Below, piece after piece: positions 1 to 10,779 of a DNA stretch of 64,000 bases. A program made the position numbers and the translations under genes. Source of the stretch: Endomychus coccineus (taxonomy: Eukaryota; Arthropoda; Insecta; Coleoptera; Endomychidae). Under the pieces are notes generated by a model that saw only the letters and a list, made by a program, of their open reading frames with translations, was not told the origin of the DNA and did not search any database. The first letter of the stretch is position 1, and each line of letters begins with the position of its first letter. Location of the stretch: contig OY294068.1 in NCBI GenBank assembly GCA_958510875.1, positions 161,174,388 to 161,238,387 of the forward strand, given 5' to 3'.

Positions 1-425
1 GTTTAACTACTCAAATTAATGTTTCATTATATTCTGATAAATTATAAACACTGTAAGTTGATCCCAGAAATGATATTACAAAGAACACGTTTCTAACGTT
101 TTCAGCTTCCTGAATGTTTGTATGTCATGACATTCAACATGCAAATTACTTGTTTTCATGGAAGGAAGTCACGCGATATAATGTTAAATACTGTTTTATA
201 CAACTTATGAAGTTTAGAAAGAGAACAATGAAAGAAAAGGTCAGAAGTAATTATTATTACCCCAAAAAATTGTTATTACATTGGAGAACATCAGTGTACA
301 ACCCATTACGAATGAAACTAACTTATACAGAATGACCATAAATGGAAGATAAGACCGAAAAATGCTAAAATTAATTTAATATAAATTTATCAGAGCAGAA
401 TTGCATAAATATATAATAATTATTG
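1..425. other. No gene recognised
   Basis: AT-rich sequence with only short chance reading frames. I see no repeat, terminal inverted repeat or coding signature here. Confidence 0.5.
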
Positions 426-426
426 A

Positions 427-1290
427 TGTGTGATACGCTCCACATGACCCCCATCATTCTGCAGGAATAATTTCGATTGTTGCTGAAGATTGTATACAAT
501 TTCACCAAGTGGAGGCTGACGTAAGTTTTGGAGTAATTGTTCTATCATTGTTTTTTATTCTGGAATTGTTTCTGGGGCATCACAGCTGAAACTACTATTT
601 TCATCATTGTCCAGATATAGGCATCAGGATAGGTCAAGTCGGAATTATATGGTGAATGAACGAAGTCAGTTTTTGAAGACATTTTTCTGTCATCGAATTG
701 ATGTCTCAACATTCTAAGAGTGTCATTAGCGGTATCACTCGTTGCCCCATCTTGCTGGAACCACTGTATCCGAAGATGCAAAATTCTATCTAGCTTTATA
801 GAAGTGTTTCAAGTCTGTACCAAATAACTCAATCTGTTACCTATATCTTTCTTGATTGATAGTAACATCATCATTTTCTTTATTCTGAAGGAAGTGCAGG
901 CCCAAAATTCCATGTCCAAAAACTGATCACCAAACAGTTACTCGTTCATTGTGACTAGGTGCCTCTAGGATTTCTTCTAGGATTTCTTGTGGTTTTGTTT
1001 CCTTTCAATTGTCGGATGATGTGATAATGAGACATGTGACTCACCAGAAAACTATATGTTCATATGAAAATCCACCAATATCAAAATTGAGGGTTTAGTT
1101 TCCCTGTTTATGTTAATTTTGAATGCAGTCTCTCCCATGACTTGCATGATTCGGTCCAGTATCCTGTCATGGTTTTCATTATTCCGCACATTTCTTTTTC
1201 GCCCAGATTGTCCTTCCGTTTGGACTACAACACTGCCTGTACTGATGTTTTCGGCGTACTGAAATTTTGGGCAATTCATGTTTCTGCTCA
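427..1290 (-). pseudogene. Degenerate Tc1/mariner-IS630-type (DDE) transposase
   Basis: Reading the minus strand from about 1280, an N-terminal helix-turn-helix-like stretch (TGSVVVQTEGQSGRKR) is followed by a decayed middle. The catalytic-core block WFQQDGATSDTANDTLRMLR begins at about 770, and the last-acidic-residue region SPYNSDLTYPDAYIW follows it. In this family the first of these blocks carries the second catalytic Asp, and the normal form of the second is close to SPYSPDLTPPDAYIW. A C-terminal tail with NDGGHVERI-like residues is readable down to about 430. Several frameshifts and stops separate the pieces, so the gene is dead. The family is the large insect group of DDE_3 transposases. 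I did not find clear terminal inverted repeats, so the element boundaries are unknown. Confidence 0.75.
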
Positions 1291-1299
1291 GTTTTCATA

Positions 1300-1770
1300 T
1301 GAAGCGATAATCACTTTTGGCTTTATGGCTGGAAGTTACACTGCACATAGCCCACGATGTGGAAAACCACGCAGATGACCATGTTATGAAGTTATGATGT
1401 CAAAGCTCATACTCATATAATCCACAACCGGTGGCAACAGTAGTAATCCTAGCAAAAATTTACAAAGAGAAGAAAGCTACACTTGGAACTCTATAATTTA
1501 CAAATTTCTTCTACGTTGGGCATTTGGTCGTACTCATAATTGGCAACAAGATTCACAGGAAATCATTGATAAAGCGTGGAGCTTGAAACCTATTATATTC
1601 TCTGTTCATTATAGGCAGTATGCAGTTTCGTTATGCAGCGTTACGAGGAGCATGGGGGGAGGAAGTGTGCATTACGTAGCGACAAAATATGATGGAAAAA
1701 CTATTTTCAAACTTGCTTTTCGTATTTGAAAAAAAAAACACAAATAAACTAATAAAAAGAATACATTTTC
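1300..1770. other. Inter-element DNA, no gene recognised
   Basis: Between two transposase remnants. It may hold the decayed ends of either one, but I cannot see paired terminal repeats. Confidence 0.4.
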
Positions 1771-1774
1771 GAAT

Positions 1775-2190
1775 ATGGGAAAGTTATCTGCTAGATGGGT
1801 GCCGCATATGCTCTCTGTTGACAACAAGCGAACAGTCGAAACAGTGGACAGTCCTGGCGAATCGAGGCCGAAGTAGGTAGCGCACAGGTGCGCAGTCACA
1901 ATGGAAAAATTTGCATGAACTGAGCTACGAATTGGTTCGTCATCCACCATATTCTCCAGATTTGTCACCTTGCGATTTTCATCTACTTCCAAACTCGAAG
2001 AAATGGCTCGGCGGAAAGAGATTTGGCTCCAAAGATGAAGTCAGCACTGAAACAAACTCCTATTTTGGAAGATTTCCGAAATCGTATCATTTGGAAGGGA
2101 TCGAGAAAATAGAAACACGTTGAACGAAGTGTATCGGGATACAGTGAGATTATGTTGAGAAATGAAATAATTAATAATAAATCATTTCTT
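1775..2190 (+). pseudogene. mariner transposase remnant, C-terminal part
   Basis: The plus strand reads ARWVPHMLSVDNKR at about 1795, a typical mariner N-core phrase. After a large internal deletion comes HPPYSPDLSPCDF (about 1940-1980), which holds the third catalytic Asp of the DD34D triad. Then follow KKWLGGKRFGSKDEV and YHLEGIEKIETR. After an in-frame stop, DYVEK closes the protein at about 2160. The order and wording match the C-terminal third of animal mariner transposases (normally about 345 residues). The first and second Asp regions are missing, so this is a deleted, inactive copy. It is a different family from the transposase at 427-1290. Confidence 0.85.
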
Positions 2191-2199
2191 GTTTAATTT

Positions 2200-3425
2200 T
2201 TCAGGAACTTTTCGCCTTGCCGTCTTATATATAATAATACTTATATGACGCTTAGTGGGAGAGAGTGCAATAAAATCATGTTGCAATGTGCGATAAATGT
2301 AGTTTGTTCCATGACTGAAATAGTTGAACTGCAATGGTTTATTCTCCCTTGAGAGTTAAGTTATTCAGAAAGAATGTTTTATTTAACAGTTTGCAATAGT
2401 TCCAGATTTCAATGTTATGAATACAAAAGTTCCAAAAGTCTTGAATAATTCATAATCTACGTTTTTCAACGTCATTTAGGAGCTGTATACGTCCTGGTTA
2501 ATTCACGTGAGTACAGTGAAATGTACTTCTATAAGTTCAGTATTTGTACCTTAATTTGATGGGTATTGTTGTGAATAATTTGTTTTCCAATATATTCAAC
2601 ACTTTCATTCACACTCATTTTAGTATAAAGATAACAGAAGCGTCGGAAGTTATTCACAGAAGAGTTGAATTATAATAAGGATACATTACATACTAGATGC
2701 CCGTAGGAGGGGACGGCTCCGCCGCCGAGATGTGCATTTTCAAGTTTGCAGACTCAATACGCATATTTCAAATCATTAGGAAAAGCTTAGAGTTGTTATC
2801 CAGTCAGTGATATTTCTTTTCTATACATAGATTATATCCCGTGGCTTCTCGTTTCGCCTCCGGCTTGAAAAAAAATTCTTGAAGAATACACGTCGTTACG
2901 TTTAGGATTGATATTTTTATCCTCAGTGGAAGATGTACTATTTGTTCATACCTAGAATTTTTAACAAACGTGAACCTTACCTCCTCCATTTCATCACAAG
3001 TTATTTATTTGATTAATTTTTGAAGTTTTAGTACCATAAGCCTCTAAAGATTTGCTGCCACTGCCACTCAATCATAAATTCCGTCAGAAGTTCTCATTTT
3101 TAGATGTTCGACGATTTGTCATCAAGAAGTAAAGTTCTATGTATTATTTTGATATACATAATTTCTAACAATTTCCCTCTGCTGATATGATTCCGTTTAT
3201 GCACTTTGAAGCAGAGAACTTCTGGTCTAAATTTGAAGTAATACAGGGTTGAATAAAGAGTCTTTCCGAAACTCAAGAGCCAAGATCAGTTTCACCTAGC
3301 AAGAAAATTACTAAGGAGTATTTTTCTTGATATTTTCACTACTCTACAGGAAGAGAGCAACGTGTTAGTCAGCAATGAAATGTTGAGAAAGGAGATAGAC
3401 AATGGAATTTCCTCCAAAAGTTTTG
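2200..3425. other. No gene recognised
   Basis: AT-rich sequence. A small GC-rich patch lies at about 2698-2740, but no reading frame or repeat supports a feature there. Confidence 0.45.
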
Positions 3426-3429
3426 GGGT

Positions 3430-4060
3430 TGTAGGCATCAGAATTTATTTGAGAGCTAAACATGTGTAAAGTACTCGAAAACAGGTCGAATCAGAGCTTT
3501 GTTGATGATGAGAAGCTACAGGGATATAAAGTAGTTCTTGGCACACTTGGTAATAGGACCACAAGTTTCTCTGAAGCCTTTTCCACAACAGACTTCACAT
3601 GATCGTCCTATGAGAGGGTGGTGTGACATGAATGATGAGGAATTCATAGGAATACTTGTACCTGACATCATCATAATAGGAATTATAGGAACCACCAATC
3701 CTGAAGATTATCAGATTCCGATTCAGATGTTCATTTATTGCATGACATGTAACGGTCTTGCATCTTTGGCTTGATTGATAAAGAGCCTCTATAGGAGAAA
3801 GTGGTATAGAGTGTATCATCATCTGCAGAGCTGTAGACGGAACAGAGGTCACTTCCAACAGATCGTTGATTTGGATCAGTATCAAAGTCAGTGCCAAGAC
3901 AAACTCCTGTGGGACAACAGCGTTAAAAGTCATCATGTTACCAGTCAACCACCACATGTAGAAATTTATCTGAAGGAAAACACGATGTTATCTATTTTAC
4001 AACCGGTTACCAATGGCTAACAAGTTTCGGAAGCGAAGAGAGTCCTCCATTTCTATTAGC
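3430..4060 (-). pseudogene. LINE family 1 reverse transcriptase fragment (Jockey/CR1-like)
   Basis: The minus strand reads MTFNAVVPQEFVLALTLI and QINDLLEVTSVPSTA, a decayed version of the RT phrase normally read as NAGVPQGSVLAPTLFLL.INDLLEVTS. The catalytic FADD is lost to a frameshift near 3830. Downstream in the same direction, 3600-3430 reads like the post-RT thumb segment (VEKASEKL, RTTLYP). The same phrases occur in better condition in the copy at 28830-30370, which confirms the family. The fragment is truncated at both ends and carries stops. It is a non-LTR retrotransposon relic with no intact function. Confidence 0.75.
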
Positions 4061-4069
4061 AGGTGGTAC

Positions 4070-5780
4070 AGTCGAATTAGACGAAAATCCAGCTTCCGTA
4101 CAACAGTATGGTTTCAGTGATGTGCAAAAATTGAAGTGTATTTTATACTGTGAAAAACTGTAGAGGGGTCCGGAGTGTTCGGACCGAGTGGACTCCGGAG
4201 AAAGGTCATAAAATGAAAAAGTATCGTATTTCGATTATACATTCCCCAGAATTTCTCTGAATGTATTTCCAACATTTTACATTCGAACAGCTATATCTAG
4301 AAAAATTAGCGTTTCTTAAAATTTCTTGTAAACATGGTACTCTATTGATAAGTCTCTATAAAACTTTACTCAAGGAATTTACATTATTCCTAATCCTCAA
4401 TCTATTTATTTATTAACAGTGTGGCCATTCAATTTAGAGAACCATGACACGTCGGAGTTTGATCCCAATCATTGATTAGCCAGAACAAACGTGAAAAATG
4501 TCATTGACAGTTACCGTTTTCTTCCAAAAGACACTTAAGATTTCAACACACTGGTAGGTAAGCGGCAGGGGCAAACGCTAATAGTAATCGGATAAACTCG
4601 TACTCAACAACAACAATAAAATTCAATAATAAAAATAACAATTAAATGATAATGATAATAATAAAAGGTGATAAAGAAGGAATATTATAATTAACTTATA
4701 AGTTATATATTATAAGTAATAAGAATAAAAAACTCAAATAAAATACCTAGATAATCTAAATTAACTAAGAGAGAAATAAAACTAAGATTAATAAATTGAT
4801 ACCTTCCAGGATGAACCTAAGGGATCGAAACTGAATGAAGTGATTTGAAAGTATTATTGATCTTAACTTGAATAAAAACTGAGAACAACTTTGATCAAAA
4901 ATCTAAAACAACTCTGATTTAGCGAAATTCACCCTTCTTACCAAAAACACTCTGAAGAAACTATTGAGTTGAATTAATTGAAATTAGCTAGAAAATATAA
5001 CTGAAGGTTTTAGGCATTATTCCTAGTATTTGTAATGCGTCTTTTTCCCCAAGAACCAATCTACAATTCTTAAAAGGATCCCTGAATTGTTTGACCAATA
5101 AGCAATAAGATTCCTCTCTTGATGTCTCTAGATCAGAATGTTTTCGGTGGGGATTTCTAAATCTATCTGTCCTTTCCTAAATATCACCAACTGATTGGAA
5201 TGTACGTAAAACATCTGCAGATGGTTAACGTTAAGATTTTACATAAAGCTACCCATAAGTTTCTCGTCCTATATTGGTTATTCATCTTGACAAGTTTAAT
5301 ATTTCCTTCACAACCAAACTTTTGTGAACTTATTGCAACCCTCTTGACCATATCAGCTATGGTATCATATCACCTTGCATGAAGCGAGTGTGAATTGTCT
5401 TATATTTATTTTAGAAATTCCTTCACTTTTCTCAAGCTACATTTGTTATTGAAAACATCTGGCAACCCCTAGATGTTCTTTACTTTTAGATATTTTAATT
5501 CTACATGAAATTTCAATTTTCTAAGAATGATTTTGTTTCTAAATATTGGAAATATGTACGTAACCCTTATTACATTTTCATCAAGTTACCTAAAAAAAAA
5601 GTTGAAATTTTTTTATCTCTATCAATAAGTGAACCTATTATTGACATCCCGTGCAAAGGAAGTCCTTTTTTCGCTGGAGGAAACCGTTTCTTTGCAATGA
5701 CAGAGCAAGTTAACATTAACGCTGTGAAATTGTAGAGAGTAATAGCTGTAAAAAATTAATTTTCCACTTTGATTTAGACA
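4070..5780. other. No gene recognised; AT-rich with short A-rich microsatellite
   Basis: Very AT-rich. Around 4600-4680 there are short runs of CAA and AAT trinucleotides. The reading frames at 5200-5382 and 5505-5735 have AT-driven composition and match nothing I know. Confidence 0.4.
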
Positions 5781-5784
5781 TCAA

Positions 5785-6290
5785 AACAAGCATAATCTAC
5801 AAAGCGTAGATTCGACCCCAAGACATGTACTATTCACGTTTCTGAAGTTCGGCTCCCATAGATACGCTGAAGCTCTGGGATTCTATTCAGAAGAGAGCTA
5901 TTCGTTTGATTGATGATGTCACACTTACAAATTTATTAACCTCTCTAGAACATCGTAGAAAGGTATCTATAGATATTTCCATCGGCGGTGCTCATCAGAA
6001 ATCTCATCTGTTGTTTCATCACGAAAGATTCCAAATAGGCGGACTAGACTAGCTCAAACTAGGCACCACTTCACTGTCAAACTCGAGACCTGCCGAACTT
6101 CTTCCTACCAGACTTCATTCTTTTTCATCGAACAGCGAAGTTGTGGAACTGTTTACCTAGTAAGGTATTTCCCTATAGCCTCCAAATCTTCAAGAAAACT
6201 ACGAATACCTATCTCCTCTCCCTATATTCCTCTATTGGCTCACACGATGTTCTTCGAACATTATAGGTTTCCTTCTCTTGTAATCAAAGT
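5785..6290 (+). pseudogene. LINE family 1, 3' end of RT protein
   Basis: The plus strand reads the C-terminal end of a Jockey/CR1-type RT protein with frameshifts. Recognisable pieces in order are: a GSAPIDTLKLWDSIQKR-like start (about 5850), RAIRLIDDVTLTN (about 5898), EHRRKVS (about 5950), a FHRRCSSEI-like piece (about 5985), and LWNCLPSKVFPYSLQIFK near 6140-6200. This is the region after the RT palm and thumb. It usually runs to the stop and a short 3' UTR, consistent with the end near 6290. The same block is found at 15400-15870 and, on the other strand, at 28830-29400. It is a 5'-truncated, dead insertion. Confidence 0.8.
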
Positions 6291-6299
6291 ATATAAAAA

Positions 6300-7930
6300 A
6301 AATCCAGAAGCTTTGATAAAAATCCATACTAGTTAATGTAATTCGAAATTGAAATGCTAGACCGACTATACTATTATGAAGATAAAGTTTTCAGATTTTT
6401 AAAATCTAGTAAGGTGAACTCCACTAGCTTTCATAACGTGATCAATCTCACAGGATTTTACTATTTTCGATACGTATTATTGGATTCACTATCATTTTCA
6501 CTTCATTTCTAATTCAAATCCAATCTTGCGTTTCTGAGCAAGTTTATTTATCTATGTGTATCGGGGAATGGGAAATCAAAACGTGTTAATAAGAACGTTT
6601 TCAAGGAACTGTTTTCTTCTTAACCCACTTTACACAACATTGGGGAAAAACTCCGAAGAACGAAGATTTACCCCACTCGGAGACACATTCAATACGTGGT
6701 ATTAACATAAATTACATTCAATTATGCAATCCATTAATTTTCTAATAGCTTTGACTTCATAGGATTCGTGATCAGTGACCTCGAAAACTCCCGAGCACCA
6801 ATTTACAACTGATTTTAGGAAATATTGAAGAAATTCAAAAAAAATGCATAATAGAATGTATTTTTAGATGCAGCCTAGATATTTTTAATCAATTCTATAT
6901 CCGATTCACAATCAGGGACCTTGTAACTCCCTAACTACAAGTTTTCAAGCAATTACAAGCAATATTCAAAAAGTGAAGTAAAATGCATTTTAAAAATTAG
7001 TGCATCAAACGCCCCACTTAAACGCATATACCAAAGTTGTCCGCTAAGCTCTATCGATTCACAGAACGTTTTTCCTTAATATAACGTACTAATTTTCCAC
7101 TTGAAATTGTTGAAAACCACACCTCTCACTTCCAACAATCCTGTGAGAACAAGTGAATACTCGACTTGGCCTCGCCTACCCTACATACATATAGACATAA
7201 TTTGTCATCATACAGAATATCCTTCCATCAGGTTATGTATACAGGATTATGAGATATTGAAAACAATCGAAAATGAGTTGATAAAACTTCATACTGTGGG
7301 ATACATCGCTATACGCTGTATGAAAGGGATTACCCGAAGCCTCATTTGTTTAGGAGAGCGTAAATGAGTAAGATTAGGGTGATCAGGATACAATGTTTTT
7401 TAAGTTGACATACGTTGTGAAGCTAGAAATAATAATTAATGACTTCTGGGTTCTTGATGTAGTGATGATGAATAAACTTCTGTTATAATGTTGTCCCAAT
7501 CTACATGCATATAACTTAACCAATCCCTAACAATACATTATTATGTTTGATAATATTGAATCAGAGTAATGTGTAAAAAAAACTATTTACACTAATCTTT
7601 CAAGTCTGTCTAAAATGCAATGAAAATGGTAAGTTACTAAATATTATAGGATAGGCAAAAGAGAACAGGAAGTAAAAACTAAGACTTTTCAATTAAATTA
7701 GAATTAACGCATGTTTCAGGAACGAATATAATTGGTAACAGCATTTTCCCGAAATTTCATAAAAAACTAGTATTGGCACAAAATAGTATATGTTTGAGTC
7801 ATTCACGACATCTGATTAGTGATCGATCCCTAGAAATACATTTTTCATCTGCACGTAACAACAAGATATCCACCGTACACAATTATGAATATAAGAATCG
7901 GGAAAACATAAAATATCATGCCTTACATTT
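6300..7930. other. Probable intron/intergenic DNA, no gene recognised
   Basis: Downstream on the minus strand of the KCNQ exon, so it may be intron of that gene. I looked for the next KCNQ exons (S1-S2, and the GYGD pore signature on the minus strand) and did not recognise them. A short reading frame at 7101-7367 matches nothing known to me. Confidence 0.4.
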
Positions 7931-7998
7931 ACTTATCTAGAATTATATATAAAAATTCTCGGGAAATAGGTCACAATAACACTTTGTTTTAACTATTC

Positions 7999-8040
7999 GT
8001 CTTTACGTACGTTTCGGTCTCACGACCATCATCAGAAGAC
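7999..8040 (-). ncRNA. Hammerhead-like ribozyme motif A1 (left arm)
   Basis: Read on the minus strand from 8040, the parts in order are: GTCTT (stem I), CTGATGA (core), one extra T, then GGTC-GTGA-GACC (stem II and loop). These are followed by GAA (core), AC-GTAC-GT (two-base-pair stem III with loop), A (cleavage-site base, 8004) and AAGAC (stem I return). All three stems pair perfectly. The one departure from the textbook core is the extra U after CUGAUGA. The two-pair stem III is like the short stem III of type I hammerheads in retroelements. Cleavage is predicted 3' of 8004 on the minus strand. Confidence 0.65.
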
Positions 8041-8180
8041 TCACTATGACGATACAATTTCGATTATTCGTGGTTCTGTTCGTTTCGACGGCGTGGGCTC
8101 TTTTAATTGAAGTTAAATTGTGCGATTTGGACGCTTGTGTTATAATTAGTTTTAATAAACCCCCTTTTTAGACATAGTGA

Positions 8181-8222
8181 GTCTTCTGATGATGGTCGTG
8201 AGACCGAAACGTACGTAAAGAC
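8181..8222 (+). ncRNA. Hammerhead-like ribozyme motif A2 (right arm)
   Basis: Identical to A1 but on the plus strand, because the arms are perfect inverted copies. Stem I is GTCTT (8181-8185) with AAGAC (8218-8222). The CTGATGA core is at 8186-8192 and stem II is GGTC/GACC around a GTGA loop. GAA is at 8206-8208, and the cleavage base is A at 8217. A transcript of either strand would therefore contain a sense hammerhead. In a transcript covering both arms, the long arm-arm duplex would compete with ribozyme folding. Confidence 0.65.
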
Positions 8223-8320
8223 GAATAGTTAAAACAAAGTGTTATTGTGACCTATTTCCCGAGAATTTTTATATATAATTCATACTGGGTCAAGAATCTT
8301 ATTATTATTCTTATCTAGAA

Positions 8321-8329
8321 TACTTACAC
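8321..8329 (-). promoter_or_regulatory. 5' splice site after the KCNQ exon
   Basis: On the minus strand the coding frame ends with ACTGT followed by GTAAGTA, a near-ideal donor. The exon's last base is 8328 and the intron begins at 8327. The split codon GT|N fits the Val that follows YHFT in KCNQ proteins. The last bases of the donor overlap the target duplication of the foldback element. Confidence 0.8.
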
Positions 8330-8755
8330 AGTGAAATGATAGATGAAACACAGCCATCCTCCTGGATGTTCAAGAAACACGTAAGTTCTTTCCTGACACG
8401 TTTTCCCTTTTTTATGGTGGAACACATATTTAGCTTTAAAAGCTTGATCTATCGGTAAATATATTGGGTAATATGGATCGGGCACTCCGCGGGGTGGTTC
8501 GGACGGTGGTACGCCGGGATCTTCCTCGTCCACAACATCTTCCGGCTGTATCACATCCTTCGATTTGTGATTACGCGGATATTTCGGTTTTCTCTTCAAA
8601 GGCGTCGGAACTCTCTTATGATGCGCTTCACCATATCTCGGCCCTCTGTGGCCTCTTATCCTTTGTAAAAAAGGCAGTCTCTCTGAATACTCTTCTGTCA
8701 ACTCATCTTCGCTTCCCGTTTGTTTATACCTTTCGACAGAATGTGTACTTGTCAT
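8328..8755 (-). CDS. KCNQ: KCNQ-type voltage-gated potassium channel, N-terminal coding exon (partial gene)
   Basis: An open frame of about 143 residues starts at an ATG at 8755. An in-frame stop lies 12 nt upstream, A is at -3, and the frame runs into a strong splice donor at 8327. The first ~95 residues are hydrophilic: a charged start, a basic segment (KRVPTPLKRKPKYPR) and an acidic-proline segment (EDVVDEEDPGVPP). The last part reads YPIYLPIDQAFKAKYVFHHK, then ERTYVFLEHPGGWLCFIYHF. That matches the conserved lead-in to transmembrane helix S1 of KCNQ1-type channels (RVYNFLERPTGWKCFVYHF in the family). KCNQ channels are plasma-membrane tetramers conducting slow, voltage-gated K+ current. 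The rest of S1, S2-S6, the pore and the calmodulin-binding tail must lie in later exons at lower coordinates or outside the window. Promoter and 5' UTR were not identified. Confidence 0.8.
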
Positions 8756-8983
8756 TATCCGATTTCAATATCGATCTTAGAGCTGAGCATTATGGAATAT
8801 TTAATGGCGATATTAGCATTGAATACTCTTTTTTATTTTATAAATTGATGCTTATGTTACCGATAATGCTCTCACTTGCCACTACTATTCTCGAGTATTG
8901 ATTCAATTTTATCGACTAATCATAAACAAAAAGTATACGAGGGATTTATCTGATTGTTATGGAACACAGATGTGAAAATCATA

Positions 8984-10540
8984 GTCCAGGCAATAAGCAC
9001 GGAAAAAGATCATAATAAAAAAAAATATGGTAAGCTAGAATTTCAAAATTTTGTTCGCATTTTGTTCCTAATACCCCATAGATCATTCACGACTATCAAG
9101 ACCACGGAGGTCGACCTTCCAACCCCCACAAAACGGGGTTTCAACCCCTCAGAGGAGCATTCTTATAAAAAACAGGCCTAAATTAATGAATTAAGAGCCG
9201 AAAATGACCCCTAGTATGTTTTTTGAGTCGCTGATCACGATTCCGCAGTTAGTTTTCTCGGAAAACTCCCTGCAGATGGGAAATTTGGTAAATTTATAAT
9301 TTTGTTTCAAAAATGACCTCTAGTAGATTTTTTGGGTCGCTGATCACGATTCCGCTGTAATTTTTCCAAAAAATATCTCTCCAGATGGAAAATTCGGGAA
9401 ATTTGAGATGTTCCTTAGACGGTTATGAATAATAAAGTATAATTTTGTTGCAAAAATGACATCTAGTATGTTTTTTGGTTCGTTGAACACGATTCCGATG
9501 TTATTTTTCCCGAAAACTCACCAGATGGAAAATTCGCGAAATTTGAGATTTTCCTGAGACGGTTATGAATAATAAAGTATAATTTTGTTACAAAAATGAC
9601 CCATAGTATGTTTTTGGGTGCTGATCACGATTCGGCTGTTAGTTTTCTCGGACAACTCCCTCCACATGTGAAACTTGGGATTTTCCATCCGGAGAGTTTT
9701 TTGGGAAAAATAACAGAGGAATCGTGATCAACAACCCAAAAAACCTACTAGGGGTCATTTCTGTATTAAAGTTATACTTTATTATTTATAATCATAACCG
9801 TCTCAGGAAAATCTCAAACTTCCCGAATTTTCCATCTGGAAAGAGTTTTATGGGAAAAATAACAGCGAAATCGTGATCAGCGACCAAAAATACCCACTAG
9901 ATGTCATTTTTGCAAACAAAATTATACTTTATTATTCATAACCGTCTCAGGAAAATCTCATATTTCCCGAATTTTTCATGTGGAAAGAGTTTTTTGGGAA
10001 AAATAACAGCGGAATCGTGATCAGCGACCCAAAATACCTACTAGATGTCGTTTTTGCAACAAAATTATACTTTATTATTCATAACCGTCTCAGGAAAATC
10101 TCATATTTCCCGAATTATCCATCTGGAAAGAGTTTTTTGGGAAAAATAACAGCGGATTCGTGATCAACGACCCAGAGAACTTACTAGAGGTCATTTTTGC
10201 AACAAAATTATAAATTATATATTATATATATATTTTCCAAATTTCCCATCTGGATGGAGTTTTCCGAGGAAACCAACTGCGGAATCGTGATCAGCGACCC
10301 AAAAAACATACGGAGGGTCATTTTCGGCTCTTAATTCATTAATTTTCTGAACTTTTGGATTGTTTTTATAAGAATGCTTCTCGGAGGGGTTGAAATCCTG
10401 TTTTGGGGAGGTAGAAAGGTCGACCCCGCAGTCTTGATAGTCATGAATGATCTATGGGGTATTAGGAAAAAAATGCAAAAAAAATTTGAAATTCTAGCTA
10501 ACCATATATTTTTTTTTCTGGTTTGTTGTCTGGACTATTA
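8984..10540. mobile_element. Large foldback element built of inverted arrays of ~115-145-bp units
   Basis: The outer ends are inverted copies. ATAGTCCAGGCAATAA near 8982 and AGCTAGAATTTCAAA at about 9034 reappear reversed at about 10495-10540. Inward, both sides repeat a unit containing the core CTGATCACGATTCC. Four copies face right (about 9230, 9345, 9485, 9630) and five face left (about 9720, 9867, 10012, 10155, 10282), with the turning point near 9675. Units also share CGGTTATGAATAATAAAGTA. There is no coding capacity. This is a foldback-type DNA element or satellite-like inverted array. A related core motif, GTCGCTGATTACGATTCTG, occurs in the foldback at 18.9-20.5 kb. Confidence 0.75.
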
Positions 10541-10544
10541 GTTC

Positions 10545-10775
10545 AGTCAATAAAGAAGATGTATAGATGACATGGTCGGAAATTGAATTTTTGACTTCGG
10601 GACTGTGTTTGAAATAGTTAGGAGGTATTCGATGTTGACCCACACAAAGAAACGGCATCATACTTGGTTATTTTTGCAACCAATTCCCTTCAACAATTTC
10701 CCTAAATAACTGCCACGTTATCTTCGTCAAACGACGTATATTTAGAAGAGATGGAAATGTTTGAACGGAAAAGCA
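10545..10775. other. Short unannotated gap
   Basis: I see no feature here. Confidence 0.4.
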
Positions 10776-10779
10776 ATTA

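Larger units (their letters stand above)
7932..8321 (+). mobile_element. Complete foldback element with a hammerhead in each arm, flanked by 12-bp target duplications
   Basis: Two perfect inverted arms of 105 bp (7944-8048 and 8173-8277) surround a ~124-bp centre. The right side continues through a conserved ATTCATACTGGGTCAAGAAT segment into a short TTATTATT tail ending at 8309. The 12-bp sequence CTTATCTAGAAT occurs immediately outside on both sides (7932-7943 and 8310-8321), as expected for a target-site duplication. Each arm holds a hammerhead-like motif. A second copy at 21910-22343 has the same two ends, so this is a defined element rather than a random truncation. There is no coding capacity. 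Inference: a non-autonomous retroelement mobilised by a Penelope-like element, because PLE terminal repeats in other animals carry hammerheads. Confidence 0.8.

Noticed and set aside
1672..1992. 106-codon minus-strand frame
   Set aside because: Shadow of the mariner remnant on the plus strand.
8464..8901. 145-codon plus-strand frame over the KCNQ exon
   Set aside because: Antisense shadow of the KCNQ exon; the minus frame has the recognisable S1 lead-in and splice donor.
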